Source: Heloderma charlesbogerti
Lineage: Eukaryota > Chordata > Lepidosauria > Squamata > Helodermatidae
Direction of reading: 5' to 3'
NCBI GenBank assembly: GCA_026122225.1
Contig: JANEZZ010002764.1
Coordinates: 186,001 to 250,000, forward strand
Length of the DNA stretch: 64,000 bases
This document shows, piece after piece, positions 1-10,825 of the stretch. The notes under the pieces were generated by a model that saw only the letters and a program-made list of their open reading frames with translations, was not told the origin of the DNA and made no database searches. Position 1 is the first letter of the stretch; every line of letters starts with the position of its first letter. The position numbers and the translations under genes were made by a program.

Positions 1-1833
1 GAACAGCTGCGGCACACTGAGGCTTATCATAATTATACATGTACAGAACTGTCATGGGCAAAATATACTAAAATGCAACCATTTCTTTTGAAAGAGATAA
101 TTTTTATTCAAACAATTGGAAACACATTTTGGGCCGATTTTTATGGCAGGTTTTCAGGTTCCATTTTCAAGCAACAAACGGAAAATGATAAATGTCAACA
201 TTTTATAATGGACACTGGGGAAGCATATGTTCGTCTGACAGGGCTTGTATCCTAGTCTTAAATGTTTGCACTTGCATATCATTAGCGCTGGCACAGCGGT
301 GGTGCATTCCATCCTAAGCACTTTCTTGCTGGAACAAGGAGTCGACAAAACTGGGCTGTAAAAAGGTTCGTTCTGAACTTCTCTTTCCCTCCACTAGCCA
401 GCGAAGAGCACCAAGTGGATTAATTTCCTTTCCATAGCCTTTTTGAAATTAAGAACCATCAATCTTTTGTTCTTGGGTGGAATGGTTTCACCTCAGCATG
501 ATCTTTTCCTTTATAGGATTTCTCTGTGTATATCCTATCTGATTCGAAGGGGACGGAGAAGTCCTCCTCCTTCCATTGCTTTTTAAAAATCATTATTTTG
601 CAAGCATAAGGCCGCTCTTTCCCTTTAGGTTGCTTAAGTGGCATCATTCTCAATGGACCAAATCTAAAGATTATTTATTCTTTAGATTTATTAGATGCCT
701 TCTAAATCAGATTTTCTAGGTGTTGATCGCAGCCAAATCTTTGTCTGCTGGATGATAGCCGGATTTTGCTGGGAACTTTTGAGCAGTCACTCGTGAGCTC
801 ATTTTTCCAGTCTTTGAATTTCCAGACAAGCACTCTCTCCAGCTCCATTCCTAATGTCATCAGCTTATACTTTGGGGACTAAAGGGTCAGGTCAAGGACA
901 CATTCTGAGATATTCCCAAGGGAATTAATTTTGCATGTGTGTTCAGGCTCCATTAATCTGTGTCTGAGCTCTGCTGATGTCTCTTTGCGATATTTCTCAT
1001 TCTGAATGGGAGGCTGAGGCAATAGGTTCCTGACTGGTGTCCTTCTCACTGTGACATTATAAATATGCCTGATGTGAACAGTCTCACCATTCCCAGAATA
1101 TGTAGTAACAAATTAGTAGGCATTCCAAATACTCGGAGGAATGTCTCCTAAGAAAGGAAAGGTAATGGCAACAGGCTGTCTCCTACCATTCAAAGAACTC
1201 CTGGCAGAGGTGGAAAAGCGGAGGGTCATTAAAAATAATGATGATAATCTAGCTGTTGTTTGTACAGTCCCAGTTCTTGAGGAGAAGGCTAGCATGACTG
1301 AGATCCCTCAGTGTGTTGTACAAGTAAAACACAAGGGACTGTGTTCAGACAGGTTAGAAACAACAATGGCAGTGTAGCTCCCTTCTTTGGAATGGCATGA
1401 TCTGCAAACCTCTGGGCAGAGCAAGCCTATGGAGATCAGGAGGGTGGGGGAGTCTGTGGTGGGGGAATCCATGGTGGAGGAACCACCACATCCTAAGCCC
1501 TGCCAGGTTTGGGCTGGCCAGAGAAGAAGGTGTGTGTGTGTGTGTGAGGGCAGCACCACCTCCCCCCTTTTTCCTCACTATCTTTGTTGTTGTTGTTGTT
1601 GATCTATCCCTTTTAGTTCCACTGGGAGAGAAAATCACCATGTCAGCTCCAGAGCTGGCATAGTTCCCCCCTGTCCAAGGGACATACCTGGGTATGCCTG
1701 GCACAGGCTTGGAATGCTAACCTTTTGCCCTTACTGCCCACAGAGCACCACTGGTGGGGCAGTCATGATGGTGGAGCTTTCAGCCACCCATCAAGAGATA
1801 GCCTCTGCAGTATCCCATGGCCCCTTAGGGAAT
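1..1833. other. No gene seen; two short microsatellites
   Basis: I see no coding or recognisable repeat signal here. A (TG)n run lies at about 1530-1546 and a (TTG)n run at about 1583-1600. Short open frames over the stretch have no protein-like features and are interrupted at random. Confidence 0.6.
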
Positions 1834-2353
1834 TTACGTAGACTACGGCGAAAATAAGGGCAACGCAAATAGCGTTGCCCTTATTTTCGCTGTAGTCTAC
1901 GTAAATCTTTACGTAGACTACAGGGACCAAATAAGGAACGCGAATGGCGGCTCCCTATGGGGGCCGCCATTAGCCGTACGTACTTTTTTTTTTTCCAAAG
2001 TCACCCGTGATAGACTACGTGACGATTAATGTAGCCTATCATGGCTGACTTTGCAAATCTAGCTGTGATAGGCTACGTTAATCGTTATGTAGCCTATCAC
2101 AGGGGCGTTTTGTTTTTTTAACTTTTCTTGTAATGGCGGCGGCAGTGGCAGCCGGTCGAAAGACCGGCTGCCGCCCCCACCCAAGACCTGCCGAACCGCC
2201 GCCAGGACCCGCCGCCGGGAGGGACAGTCCTGAAAGGTAAGTCCTATCCCGGGGGGGGGGGCGGAGAATTTCTCCCCGAACAACCTTCGGAGGACCGAAT
2301 GCGTTGGCACTCGGCCCCCCGAAGTTTCGGGGAGAAATTCTCCCCCATCCCTA
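1834..2353 (+). mobile_element. Palindromic hAT-like MITE, copy 1 (left part missing)
   Basis: The right end reads ...ATTCTCCCCCATCCCTA, the same terminus as the complete copies, and stops at 2353. The left end is missing. The copy begins inside the central palindrome of the family (TTTACGTAGACTACGGCG at about 1835), whose stem continues as AAGGGCAACGC / GCGTTGCCCTT. It holds two GTGATAGGCTACGT hairpin modules (about 2006-2102), AAATGGCGGC-type modules, and the GC-rich right arm. No terminal repeat or target-site duplication is seen on the left. I infer loss of the left half. It has no coding capacity. Confidence 0.85.
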
Positions 2354-2617
2354 GTTCCAGGGGGCGTTTTGGGGCGGGGAGGGCGGAAATGCTTGTATGA
2401 CACATCCAATGTGTCATATAGCAGCCTCCTCCCCTGCTCAGCCCTCCTGTGACTAGACAGTCGCAATCGGATCTCTAGCCAAAAATGCAGGGCAGGAGAA
2501 GCACAGAGGGAACGATCCCCTGTGCTTCTCCTGTCCTGCATTGGATAGGTGGTAACCTCTGAGTTCTGAGGCAGCCGCCTATCTGAATAGGATTGCGCCC
2601 TTAAAGAAGTCTCTCCC
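2354..2617 (+). repeat. Repeat family B fragment (ends AATAGGATTGCGCCCTTA)
   Basis: This matches two other stretches, 46228-46612 and 61167-61538. Shared blocks include a GACACATCC..TGTGTCAT hairpin and a GCAGGAGAAG...CTTCTCCTG hairpin. It ends in AATAGGATTGCGCCCTTA, the reverse complement of the start of the other copies (TAAGGGAGCAATCCTA), so the family has short terminal inverted repeats. The left half is missing at the junction with the preceding MITE. The superfamily is not recognised. It is non-coding. Confidence 0.6.
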
Positions 2618-2648
2618 AAAGGAGGCACAATTGGCAGCACCAACTTTT

Positions 2649-3053
2649 GCGAGCGGAGATGGGTTAAAGAAGACGCAGACAACAAGCTTGGGTTGAAAAC
2701 TGGGCCACATTTATTGAAATAGCTGCAAAGGGGTAACTAGGACGGGCATCTAACTGTGTCAGCGGCTAGCTGGCACTTCTTGGGCGAAAACATACCCTGC
2801 CTGAGGGGTGGCGGTGATCTCGCCATCCCTCCGGACTGCCCCTTCTGGGGGAGGTAGACCTTCTGGTGTCACCCCCAACCCGGTGCCGCGAAACACCTGG
2901 GTGAGCGAGTAGGGTTGGTCTCCCAGGCAACCCTTATCCCCCCGCCGAGCCGCACAACCCGTTCGGGGGGCCCTCAGGCGTCACCTGTCACCATAAGGTG
3001 CCTCTGCATGCACACCATCCCTACTTTCCTATTTTGCCCATCCTAGCCGCCAA
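2649..3053 (-). repeat. Split direct repeat block B2
   Basis: About 400 bp nearly identical to 3427-3832. Both begin GAGTGGAGATGGGTTAAAG (GAGCGG... here) and run through GGGCCACATTTATTGAAAT and CCTACTTTCCT to CCTAGCCGCCA, after which they diverge. High identity implies a fairly recent duplication or a replication-derived pair. Confidence 0.85.
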
Positions 3054-3239
3054 CTGGAATGTGACCGATGATAAAGACCATATTCCCTTACAGGACACAC
3101 TCGACCCGCAAAACAGTGTGACGTAGGCAAAAAAGACGCACAGTAATAGGCCAACTGAACTGTGAGCCAAAAAATTCCTACATGATTCCCAAAGGGCAAC
3201 CGGTAATAAACCCACACTGCTTAGGGGAGGGTGGGAGGG

Positions 3240-3426
3240 AGCTGCGTTGAGCCAGAGAGCTGAGTTTGAGAAGGGGGCTGAGTTTAAGGCAACTCACCCT
3301 GCCCCTCCTTGCATGGTGGTGCCACTGGGGTGCACCAATTAAAGGCCCCTGCGTCATGTCACCCCACCCACCCGCAATGGCCCCCCCCCTTTTAGCCAGA
3401 CAAGCTGGTGCCGGGTGAGGGCATTT
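3240..3426 (-). repeat. Split direct repeat block A2
   Basis: About 187 bp nearly identical to 10368-10553, from GAGCCAGAGAGCTGAGTTTG to GGGTGAGGGCATTT. The two copies lie 7 kb apart in the same orientation and bracket the internal region of the putative tyrosine-recombinase retroelement. Confidence 0.85.
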
Positions 3427-3832
3427 GTGAGTGGAGATGGGTTAAAGAAGACGCAGACAACAAGCTTGGGTTGAGAATTGGGCCACATTTATTGAAATAG
3501 CTGCAAAGGGGTAACTAGGACGGGCATCTAACTGTGTCAGCGGCTAGCTGGCACTTCTTGGGCGAAAACATACCCTGCCTGAGGGGTGGCGGTGATCTCG
3601 CCATCCCTCCGGACTGCCCCTTCTGGGGGAGGTAGACCTTCTGGTGTCACCCCCAACCCGGTGCCGCGAAACACCTGGGTGAGCGAGTAGGGTTGGTCTC
3701 CCAGGCAACCCTTATCCCCCCGCCGAGCCGCACAACCCGTTCGGGGGGCCCTCAGGCGTCACCTGTCACCATGCAGGTACCTCTGCATGCACACCATCCC
3801 TACTTTCCTGTTTTGCCCGTCCTAGCCGCCAC
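3427..3832 (-). repeat. Split direct repeat block B1
   Basis: Partner of 2649-3053. It abuts block A2 exactly at 3426/3427, as expected for the B1-A2 junction of a split direct repeat element. The coding remnant of the hydrolase ends just outside it, at 3846. Confidence 0.8.
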
Positions 3833-3845
3833 AGGAGTCACAAGC

Positions 3846-4330
3846 CTAGAGCTTGTGAAACTCCCCCCACCTGCGCAGAAGAACTTCCCGCAGGCCCCTT
3901 TGCAGATCAGACAAACATATGTTATTCACTAAATGAGACAGGCGGACACCGTCCTACCTGTAACGCTCCCTCCATGTCCACAGAATTCCCTGGCGGGTGG
4001 TGCATCCATCACCTCATTCACCTGGCAATAAGCCATTTCTCTGTGCACTTTCCAACGTGCCCTGCCACTGGCAACGTCATTCCATTCCTTCCCATTGATC
4101 CATGGGAGCAGTGAGGGCTGCAATAGGCTACTTCCGGCCAGGTATGCCGGACCACCTGTATCTCAACTAAGGCCTGTTCCATCAGGTCCTCGCCTGGCTT
4201 ACAGCCAAAGTCATTCCCTCCAATTCCCTGGACCTGTGGAGGAAGACTGACAAACTTGGTGGGACAGAGTGAGGAGGGGACTCCCACCGTATGCCATGTC
4301 TATGGAGCCACTGGATCTTAATGTGACAGG
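3846..4330 (-). pseudogene. SGNH-hydrolase-like domain remnant of the retroelement
   Basis: Reading the minus strand in three frames gives, in order, IQWLHRHGIRW (about 4300), GIGGNDFG...GEDLMEQAL (about 4220), GRARWKVHREM (about 4050) and DLQRGLREVLLRRWGEF ending at a stop at 3846. The order and spacing fit the SGNH/GDSL hydrolase domain I recall from some Ngaro-type elements: GGND is the catalytic block III with the oxyanion Asn. The frame changes mean at least two frameshifts, so no functional protein is made. The upstream GHS serine block was not located with confidence. The role of this domain in such elements is not established. Family assignment is from memory without a search. Confidence 0.45.
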
Positions 4331-7168
4331 GTGACAGAAGCTGAATTCTGAAGAAGACATACAAGCTCTTCATGCAGCTCCAGACATCAGAACGTGCCCA
4401 TGTAAGAGCACCCGTACCGGCGTACAACGAGTCTGCAGGTCTAAGGAAGAAGCACATTAAGGGAAACTACACAATTGCCCTTAAGTCAACAGCAAACCGT
4501 TGAAGTGATAAAAACGGAGGCCCCTCCTCAGACCCGTGGCATGCCATAAAACCCATAAGGTGCCGCCAGAGCATAATCCGTTGACTTGCATTTGGCCGTG
4601 GGCTACTGCCGTGCCCTTGCCATGCCGATCAATTTGATCACCAAATATGTAAATGGATTACTTTGGGCCAGACCTGTACTTTGCAGCAAATCAAGGCCCT
4701 CCGGGACAAGTCGGCCTTGTGAGCCCAGACCAACCCTGCATTCTGTTAGGGCTGCTACGTGGAACAGGGAAACGTCTTATTGGAAAGCTCAAATGGAGGG
4801 CCATTACCCCCGGAGCCCGAAAGGGGTATCCGGAGAGAGAGGGTGGTTAATTTACTAATGCAGGCAAACATCTGTGCCCAACACTATCTTGCACGCCGAA
4901 ACCTAAATTCTGACATGGAGTCAGTGAAACCCACCTTTGTGGGCTGGAAGGCTAAATGGCCAGCTTGCGACTTATGGTCCCAAATAGTCTGTTGTTCCTT
5001 ACAGAGCCGTGAAATTGTGGCCAATGATCTATAGATAAGGGCCATGAATCCTATCGCTGAGGTTTTGCCTAATGCGCGGCACACACACCCTGCTCTGTCG
5101 CAGGCGGCTCCTGTATGGAGAGCCATGGAATGCAGGCTGGCATGCCTGGCTTCAGTATCCTGATCTCCCATAGTACTGCAAGGATGGGATCTGGGAATGG
5201 AGCACCCATGGGGCTAAGGCCCAGAAGATGTTGACCTAATTTCATGACAAAGCATCGACAATTGTGTTTGCCTAACCCGGCACATGGTGGACCCAGAACC
5301 AGATGTTGTAATACTGACTCTGGAGCGCGAACACACTGACACATGACATGACCCTCCAATTTCGGGAGGACGGAGAATGAATAATGTGGTCATGTTGTCA
5401 TAGCGAAGGGGGGGGGGTTACTGACTTGGCTATAAGGTTATCCCTCAATGTGCTTGGCGGGTGCGGCAGCCTCCACTCTACAGGCCTTTACCCACTGCAT
5501 GATTGGACCTGCCCTAAGAATCTGAAACCCCTTGGGGTAGGGGCGGAACCATGTGAGTCCTCAGTCCGGCTTTGAGGAGAGGCTCACGCTTCTGAAAGGA
5601 GGTGGCATTAAAGCCCTACTAAGTTGAAGCCATGCCTGATGTATAACTACTTGGAGCTGTGCCTAACGGACCTGAAAATTGTCCTGAGGGAGGTGAGAAT
5701 AACACCTAAGGGTATCGGATTGGCTTCACCGAATGTTGCTGTGGGAGACAGGCCCTCAGCCTTTGTGAGCTAAGGGGCACCGAAGTAACAGAAAAGGGGA
5801 AGCAATACTTGCGTTAGGTCAGAACAATGACTACCATCTTTGGACTCCATGTAGCACATGACCATCAGGGACCCGTGGCCGGGATCCCAGACAAAGACAG
5901 CTACTTTATCGAAGAGGTGTGACACACTGAGCAGAGATGATCAGGGATCTCTTGATAATTGACTGGCCCTCAGGAAAGAGAGGTTACGAATCAGGATAAA
6001 CTCCCTAGAGGATTTCCTGGGCACCATTTCGAGAAGGGAGATCCCTAGAATAGCTAACGGGATGTGGAAAAAAAGGGGGGGCTAAAACCCTTCTGCCAGT
6101 ACTGCATTGTCAACCTCTCCTGAACCTGTCGACGCCTAGAGAGGAGAAATGTTGTTTATGAGGTAGGGATGGTCTATGTTGACCTAAAGAAAAAATGCTA
6201 GGGGCCCCTAGAACCTAGCATAAACCGTGTTCCAAGTTAAGATGCGTTCCCCCAGTTGGGTAGTGTCTTAAAGCCGGAGTATCGGCGCCAACCTTACTAG
6301 GCATTGGCCATCCAGAGCTTCCTACTGCCTCGGATTTACCAAGGGGACCCTCCCCTCCCCGAGCATTGGACAAGAGGTGCATGAGTGCTGACTGCTACAA
6401 GGGAGCATTCACGATGAAAACTGCACGTGTCCTGGGAGCATGTGCCCATTGGGGCTTTACTCCCAGCACAGATAGCAGTGCTGAAGCAGCGGACCCGCCA
6501 TAGGCTGAGGGCCAGTGCGGGAGACAACCTGGTGAATGTGGCCACTGCCAGATCTGTTGCCAACCCCAGCTGGGAAGGAGTCAAAATTGGAGTGAAAGGT
6601 CCTGGTCAAACAGGTCCTTACGCAGAGAAGGGCAATGGCGGCCCTCCTGCGAGAGGCCTAAACAAGCCATTCGCACACCTCCTCGGGCGAAAGACATTAT
6701 GAGAAGGAGTAGCCCTGGTGACAATACAACTCGCCAGATTAGCGTAGGGATCTGATATGCCCCTTACGTGGATGTCCAAAACGGGCGGGGGCAGGTGAGG
6801 GATCCTAATTAATCCAGGAAAAAACCCTGTAAGATGATGCATTAAGCGGCTGGGGTTACTGGGGTGTGACTGACGGAGCTGCAGGTGGCCCGAGCGTCAT
6901 ATAGGGAGATGACATTGGGAAGGACAGCCGCCCCCAAGTAGGTAAGCTAAGGCAGCAACCCCACAGCCCTAAGGGTCACCCGTCTGAACAACTGGGGTGA
7001 GGTGCAGTCATCTCACCCATATCCAGGGCAGCCGTGTCTGGGTCCCCGGGAGCAAGGGAGGCGATACCACTTGCATTGCTCCTGATGGAGATGCCTCATG
7101 AGGGCAGACCGCCTTCAGGTGTGCTGTGTTGCCTGGGCGAAACCCCAAGGAGGAGGATGTTGCTTGGA
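4331..7168 (-). other. Internal region of the retroelement, no intact gene
   Basis: This should hold reverse transcriptase, RNase H and recombinase if the element assignment is right, but only short broken frames are present on either strand. A possible zinc-knuckle-like scrap (CSFHREC on the minus strand, about 6410) lies where Ngaro/DIRS gag zinc fingers would be. I cannot identify a polymerase YxDD-type motif. Confidence 0.4.
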
Positions 7169-7735
7169 TCACTGCTGACGGAGATGCCGCAGGAAGGTGG
7201 ACTGCCTACAGTGGTGGGGTGCTGCCATGGTGAACCTGCGAAGGCGAGATGGAGGCCTCAATGGTGTCCAGGTGCCCTGAACCCAGAGACGAGCTGTACC
7301 AATCGTGGGCACACTCTGATCCCCGGCTGGAAAAAACCGAGGTTGTTGCTTGTGCGCCCAGGGAAGATGAGGCAGCAGAAGGGAGGAGCTCCGCTGAAGG
7401 CGGTGAGCCTTCTGGAAGAGCCGATGAAGAGGAGGTGGATGCCTCAATAGCGTCCAGGCGATCTGAAATAGAAAGGAACAACGAGCGTTGGGTCTGCTGT
7501 CATGTTCGCTTGTGCTGGACCACCGAGGATTTTTGTGCCTGGCCAGGGGAGGAGGAGGGATCCACGAGGAATGCTCAGCAGCTTCCAAACGAGAAAAAAT
7601 TGATGCCAGTACCAGGTCTGCGTCCACATCAGAGTCAGAATTGGGCCTTGGCAGCGGACGTTTGGGGAGGGGGGGAGGGGCCCTCCCTTCCCTTCCCTTT
7701 CTTCCCACCCTGGCCCTTCTTAGGAGGCATGATGC
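7169..7735 (-). pseudogene. Gag-like ORF1 remnant
   Basis: From an ATG at 7735 the minus strand reads MPPKKGQGGKKGKGREG, then shifts frame into PNSDSDVDADLVL and SRLEAAEHSS. Further frames give RLDAIEAS and HLDTIEAS, so a short (R/H)LDxIEAS motif recurs. Basic N-terminus, Asp/Ser-rich segment and repeated 'RLEA' helices are typical of the ORF1 of DIRS/Ngaro-type elements. At least two frameshifts interrupt it. An insertion (7750-9062) sits immediately upstream of the start codon and separates it from the presumed 5' block A1. Plus-strand open frames over the same bases are shadows, apart from the tail of the inserted element after 7750. Confidence 0.4.
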
Positions 7736-7749
7736 AGGAGGTGAATTAA

Positions 7750-9062
7750 GCAAGCTATCTGTCAGGGTGGACACTGAGCCCATAGAATCCCAGAGTAGTT
7801 CTAATGCTGAGGAAGAGCAGTCACTCCTGGGAGAGGAGCGCGCTCCTCTTTCCCAGGACCAACAGCTAACGGAGTTTCCTCCCCCCCACATTCCTAGTTT
7901 TAGTTAGCAGTCCAGGGAGTGACCGAGCACAGATAGCAGACTTAGTGAAGGCGCGCAGTCAACGGCTGCGCCCTGAGGATCTAAGGGAAAAGGGGAGGGA
8001 TTCTCCCTAGTCCTTATATTCAGGGGTCTGCCAGTAGGGGTGGACGAAAGTCACTTACCTGTCGTCGAAGCTTGTTTGTGGTGGTGGGGAGGCGCTTCGC
8101 TGCTCCCCCCGCGAAGTTCAGGCCGGGGGGGAGGCTTCCCGCCTTGCCCGGCCACGAACTCCGAAGTTTTTTTTAAAAAAAACACCCCTGTGATAGGCTA
8201 CGTGACGATTAACATAGCCTATCATGGCTAGATCTGCAAAGTCAGCCGTGATAGGCTATGTTAATCGTCACATAGCCTATCACGGGTGACTTAAAAAAAA
8301 AAAAGGTGCGTATGCAAATGGCGGCCCCCATAGGGAGCCGCCATTCGTGTTCCTTATTTGGTCACTGTAGTCTACGTAAAGATTTACGTAGACTACAGCG
8401 ACCAAATAAGGAACGGGAATGGCGGCTCCCTATGGGGGCCGCCATTATCCGTACGCGCTTTTTTTTTTTTTTAAAGTCACCCATGATAGGCTACGTGACG
8501 ATTTACGTAGCCTATCACGGCTGACTTTGCAAATCTAGCCGTGATAGGCTACGTTAATCATCACGTAGCCTATCACAGGGGCATTTTTTTTTCTTTTATT
8601 GGAATGGCGGCGGCGGCAGCCGGTCAAAAGACTGGCTGCCGCTCCCACCCCGCACGAACACCCGCCGAACCGCCGGCCGGACCAGCCACCAGGAGGGACA
8701 TTCGGCAAAAGTAAGTCCCGTCCCGGGGGGGGTGTGTGCGGGGTGCGGGGGTGTATGTGGAGAATTTCTTTCCGAAACTTGTTCGGGGGGCCGAACACGT
8801 TGGCGCTCGGTCCCCCGAAGTTTCGGGGAGAAATTCTCCGCCATCCCTATCTGCCAGTAATTGCTTTTCAAACGGGGACCAACTGTTCCAACTTAGGGAT
8901 GCTGCTGCTCAGATCTAGTTGATACCTGTAGAGTTGTTAAGTTGCAAAGGAAGAATAAAGCTTTGAAAAGAATCCCTTTGTCTGTGTCTGGACTTGGCTA
9001 CTGGATTAGAGTGAGAGAGCCCTCTAAGGAGCCCTTGACACTATCAAAGAGTTAATAAAGCC
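7750..9062 (+). mobile_element. Retroelement 3' end R1 (interrupted by a MITE)
   Basis: The frame SVRVDTEPIESQS...EEEQSLLGEE, about 7755-7907, closely matches the minus-strand frame SVSVETEPIEPQS...EEEQQSVGEE at 29165-29040. Downstream, both copies share GGGATTCTCCCTAG-like and AAACGGGGACCAACTG blocks, an AATAAAG polyadenylation-type signal (8955 here) and TGTGTCTGGACTTGGC-like ends. This looks like the 3' coding tail plus UTR or LTR of one retroelement family. The class is not certain. The palindromic MITE at 8035-8849 is inserted in it, with the duplicated site TCTGCCAG. Confidence 0.5.
8035..8849 (+). mobile_element. Palindromic hAT-like MITE, copy 2 (complete, TSD TCTGCCAG)
   Basis: Complete 815-bp element flanked by identical 8-bp sites TCTGCCAG at 8027-8034 and 8850-8857. 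Termini are TAGGGGTGGACG and GCCATCCCTA, close to Ac-type hAT ends (TAGGGATGAAA); 8-bp duplications are diagnostic of hAT. The centre, about 8185-8585, is a single inverted repeat with arms near 200 bp around 8380. Each arm contains two GTGATAGGCTACGT...TAGCCTATCAC hairpins and an AATGGCGGC/GCCGCCATT hairpin. GC-rich arms lie outside. There is no open frame beyond those forced by the palindromes, so mobilisation would need a hAT transposase made elsewhere. Confidence 0.92.
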
Positions 9063-9300
9063 GCTGGGCACCCCAGACAATAGGCAGCCACCCCACAGTC
9101 TTAAGGTCTGTGGGTATGAGTTGCAGACCGAGACAGAGAGGCCTGGGGATGAAGATGGGAGCGCTGCGCTACCGTTTAGATAGAAAATCAGATTTTCAAG
9201 AGGCGCAGCCAGGGGACAAAGGTGATGGAGCTGCATTTGAGGGTGGGCGCCCACAGCCGAGGGCACCCTGTCATGGGAGGCGCCAAACAGGCAGTCGCCG

Positions 9301-9599
9301 CTGTTACGCAATTTTATTAATTAAATATTTAATAATTGTAATTTAATTATTATTATTATTATTAATAATATTATTATTATTATTATTTATTTAATTAAAG
9401 CTTTCTTTTCATACAAACATAGGAAGCTGCCTTATACTGAGTCAGACCCTGGGTCCATCTAGCACAGAATTGTTGACACTGACTGGCAGCAGCAGATCTC
9501 CAAAGTTTCAGGCAGGATTCTTTCGTAGCCCTACCTGTAGACGCTGGGGATTAAACCTGGGGCCTTCCGCATGGCAAGTATGCCTATCTATCTACCTAC

Positions 9600-9643
<44 letters not shown>
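9301..9643 (-). repeat. tRNA-derived SINE with AT and (CTAT)n simple repeats
   Basis: On the minus strand, 9583-9421 carries a B-box-like GGTTTAATCCCC, a body shared with the SINEs at 12248, 43170 and 53520, and the tail CAGTATAAGGCAGCTTCCTAT. Its A-box end is lost next to a (CTAT)n run at 9584-9643. An (ATT)n run lies at about 9340-9390. The insertion belongs to the nest within the large retroelement. Confidence 0.75.
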
Positions 9644-10340
9644 TTTTTGGGTGGGAGGGGGAGACGTCCCAAGCCCATGGGAGGCGACCAATCGGGCCGT
9701 GATATACACACCCCGACTCGGCTCAGCAGCCAGGAGCCCCTCCAACAGGCAGGCTCGGCTGACCAGTGGGGGGGTGGCAGTCAGACCGTCGCTTGGAGCG
9801 CTGCCGCCGGCAAACACCGGTGCCGCGCTCACCCGCCCGCCGACGCCCCCCGCGGGGAGCAACACCTCAGGGAGGCCGGCAAGGCGAGGAGGAAGAGGCC
9901 AGCAAGGCCAGTGGCCGGGTAGACAGGCCGGCCGGCAGGTGGGCCGTGAGCCGGCCCGGCGGCCGGCCGGCCCGTCAGGCAAGCGGGCATGCGTGCGGGC
10001 AGGGTGAGCGAGCGAGCGGGCGGGCGGGCAGGTTGAGTGAGCGAGCGCGCGGGCGGTCAGGAAAGCGAGTACACGAGGAGACCGAGTGGATGGGCGGGCG
10101 GGAGGAAAGGAGCCGGCAAAGGAGGGAGGGAGGCAAACAATATCACCAAGCGAAGATTTTGGCGCGCAGAAGCACGCTGGGTCCAGGCGGCTGGAACGAG
10201 GATGAAGCCGTTCTCCAGCAGGCCAAAGTCCCTCGTCATGACTGAGGAGAAAGGAAGGGGCGGGCGCACTGCAGTCTCAAGAGCCGGGACCCTCAGCGTG
10301 CGCGAGGACACTGGTCTCCAGCAGGCTGGTGTCCTTGGTC
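9644..10340. promoter_or_regulatory. CpG-rich block, possible CpG island or retroelement promoter
   Basis: About 700 bp of very GC- and CpG-rich sequence with GAGCGAGCGGGCGGGC-type short repeats (about 10008-10060) and GCCGGCCGG runs. It contrasts sharply with the AT-rich flanks. On the minus strand it lies just inside block A1, where a retroelement promoter would sit. It could instead be a host CpG island carried in or disrupted. Long frames across it reflect lack of AT-rich stops and have no protein character. Confidence 0.4.
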
Positions 10341-10367
10341 GTTTCTGGCGGAGCTGTAGTTCTCTCT

Positions 10368-10553
10368 AGCTGCATTGAGCCAGAGAGCTGAGTTTGAGAA
10401 GGGGGCTGAGTTTAAGGCAACTCAGCCTGCCCCTCCTTGCATGGTGGTGCCACTGGGGTGCACCAGTCAAAGGCCCTTGTGTCATGTCACCCCACCCGCC
10501 CGCAATGGTCCCTCCCTTTTAGCCAGACAAGCTGGCGCCGGGTGAGGGCATTT
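10368..10553 (-). repeat. Split direct repeat block A1
   Basis: Partner of 3240-3426, same orientation. Its outer boundary at about 10553 (GAGGGCATTT, then L2-like flank) marks the putative 5' end of the minus-strand retroelement. Confidence 0.8.
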
Positions 10554-10555
10554 CT

Positions 10556-10825
10556 TTTCAGTGCTGAATTACAACATTGCTTTTTGCCCAGGCATTTTAA
10601 CATTTTAGAATGTTAACATTAAAAAAATCATTTTATTTTAAAAACTTAATTGATTATTGTGTTTTTGTTTGCTGTCTGAAGAGTTGTTGTTTCTGCCTTT
10701 TATTTTGTAATTGCATGGTTTTACAATTGGAATTGTTTTTAAAGGCTGTGTATACTGCCCTGGGATCCCTAGCAGAAGGGCAATTCATACATTTTAAAAA
10801 CCATTATTTTAAAAGTAAATAAACA
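10556..10825 (+). repeat. L2-type LINE 3' UTR fragment
   Basis: Contains TTTTTGCCCAGGCATTTTAA and the tail TACTGCCCTGGGATCC...GAAGGGCAATTCATAC, also seen at 55830-56005. It is the usual L2-like 3' end. Non-coding. Confidence 0.55.

Larger units (their letters stand above)
2649..10553 (-). mobile_element. Decayed Ngaro/DIRS-like (tyrosine-recombinase) retrotransposon
   Basis: Read on the minus strand, the order is a short block (10553-10368), a long internal region, a second block (3832-3427), a repeat of the first block (3426-3240), then a repeat of the second (3053-2649). This A1-internal-B1-A2-B2 order is the split direct repeat layout known for Ngaro-type elements, which integrate through a tyrosine recombinase instead of LTRs. 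The internal region carries a gag-like start (MPPKKGQGGKKGKG) and an SGNH-hydrolase-like remnant, both broken by frameshifts. I did not find a convincing reverse transcriptase or recombinase motif, so these are lost or unreadable by eye. A 186-bp stretch (3054-3239) is present once only and departs from the simple scheme. Later insertions sit at about 7750-9583. Alternative: an unrelated element with a local duplication. Confidence 0.5.

Noticed and set aside
2059..2685. 208-codon minus-strand open frame
   Set aside because: It spans the GC-rich arm of the MITE and family B, with low-complexity Arg/Pro sequence and no domain.
7034..7749. Plus-strand frames of 138 and 166 codons
   Set aside because: They are antisense to the gag-like remnant, which explains the bases better; only the part after 7750 matches a second copy on the plus strand.
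8185..8585. Regularly spaced palindromic repeats resembling a CRISPR array
   Set aside because: Spacers are themselves palindromic and shared between copies, there are no cas genes, and the context is vertebrate transposon DNA with 8-bp duplications.
9470..10369. Several overlapping frames of 110-159 codons
   Set aside because: They overlap in all frames over the CpG-rich block, where stop codons are rare. The peptides are Arg/Gly/Pro-rich repeats.
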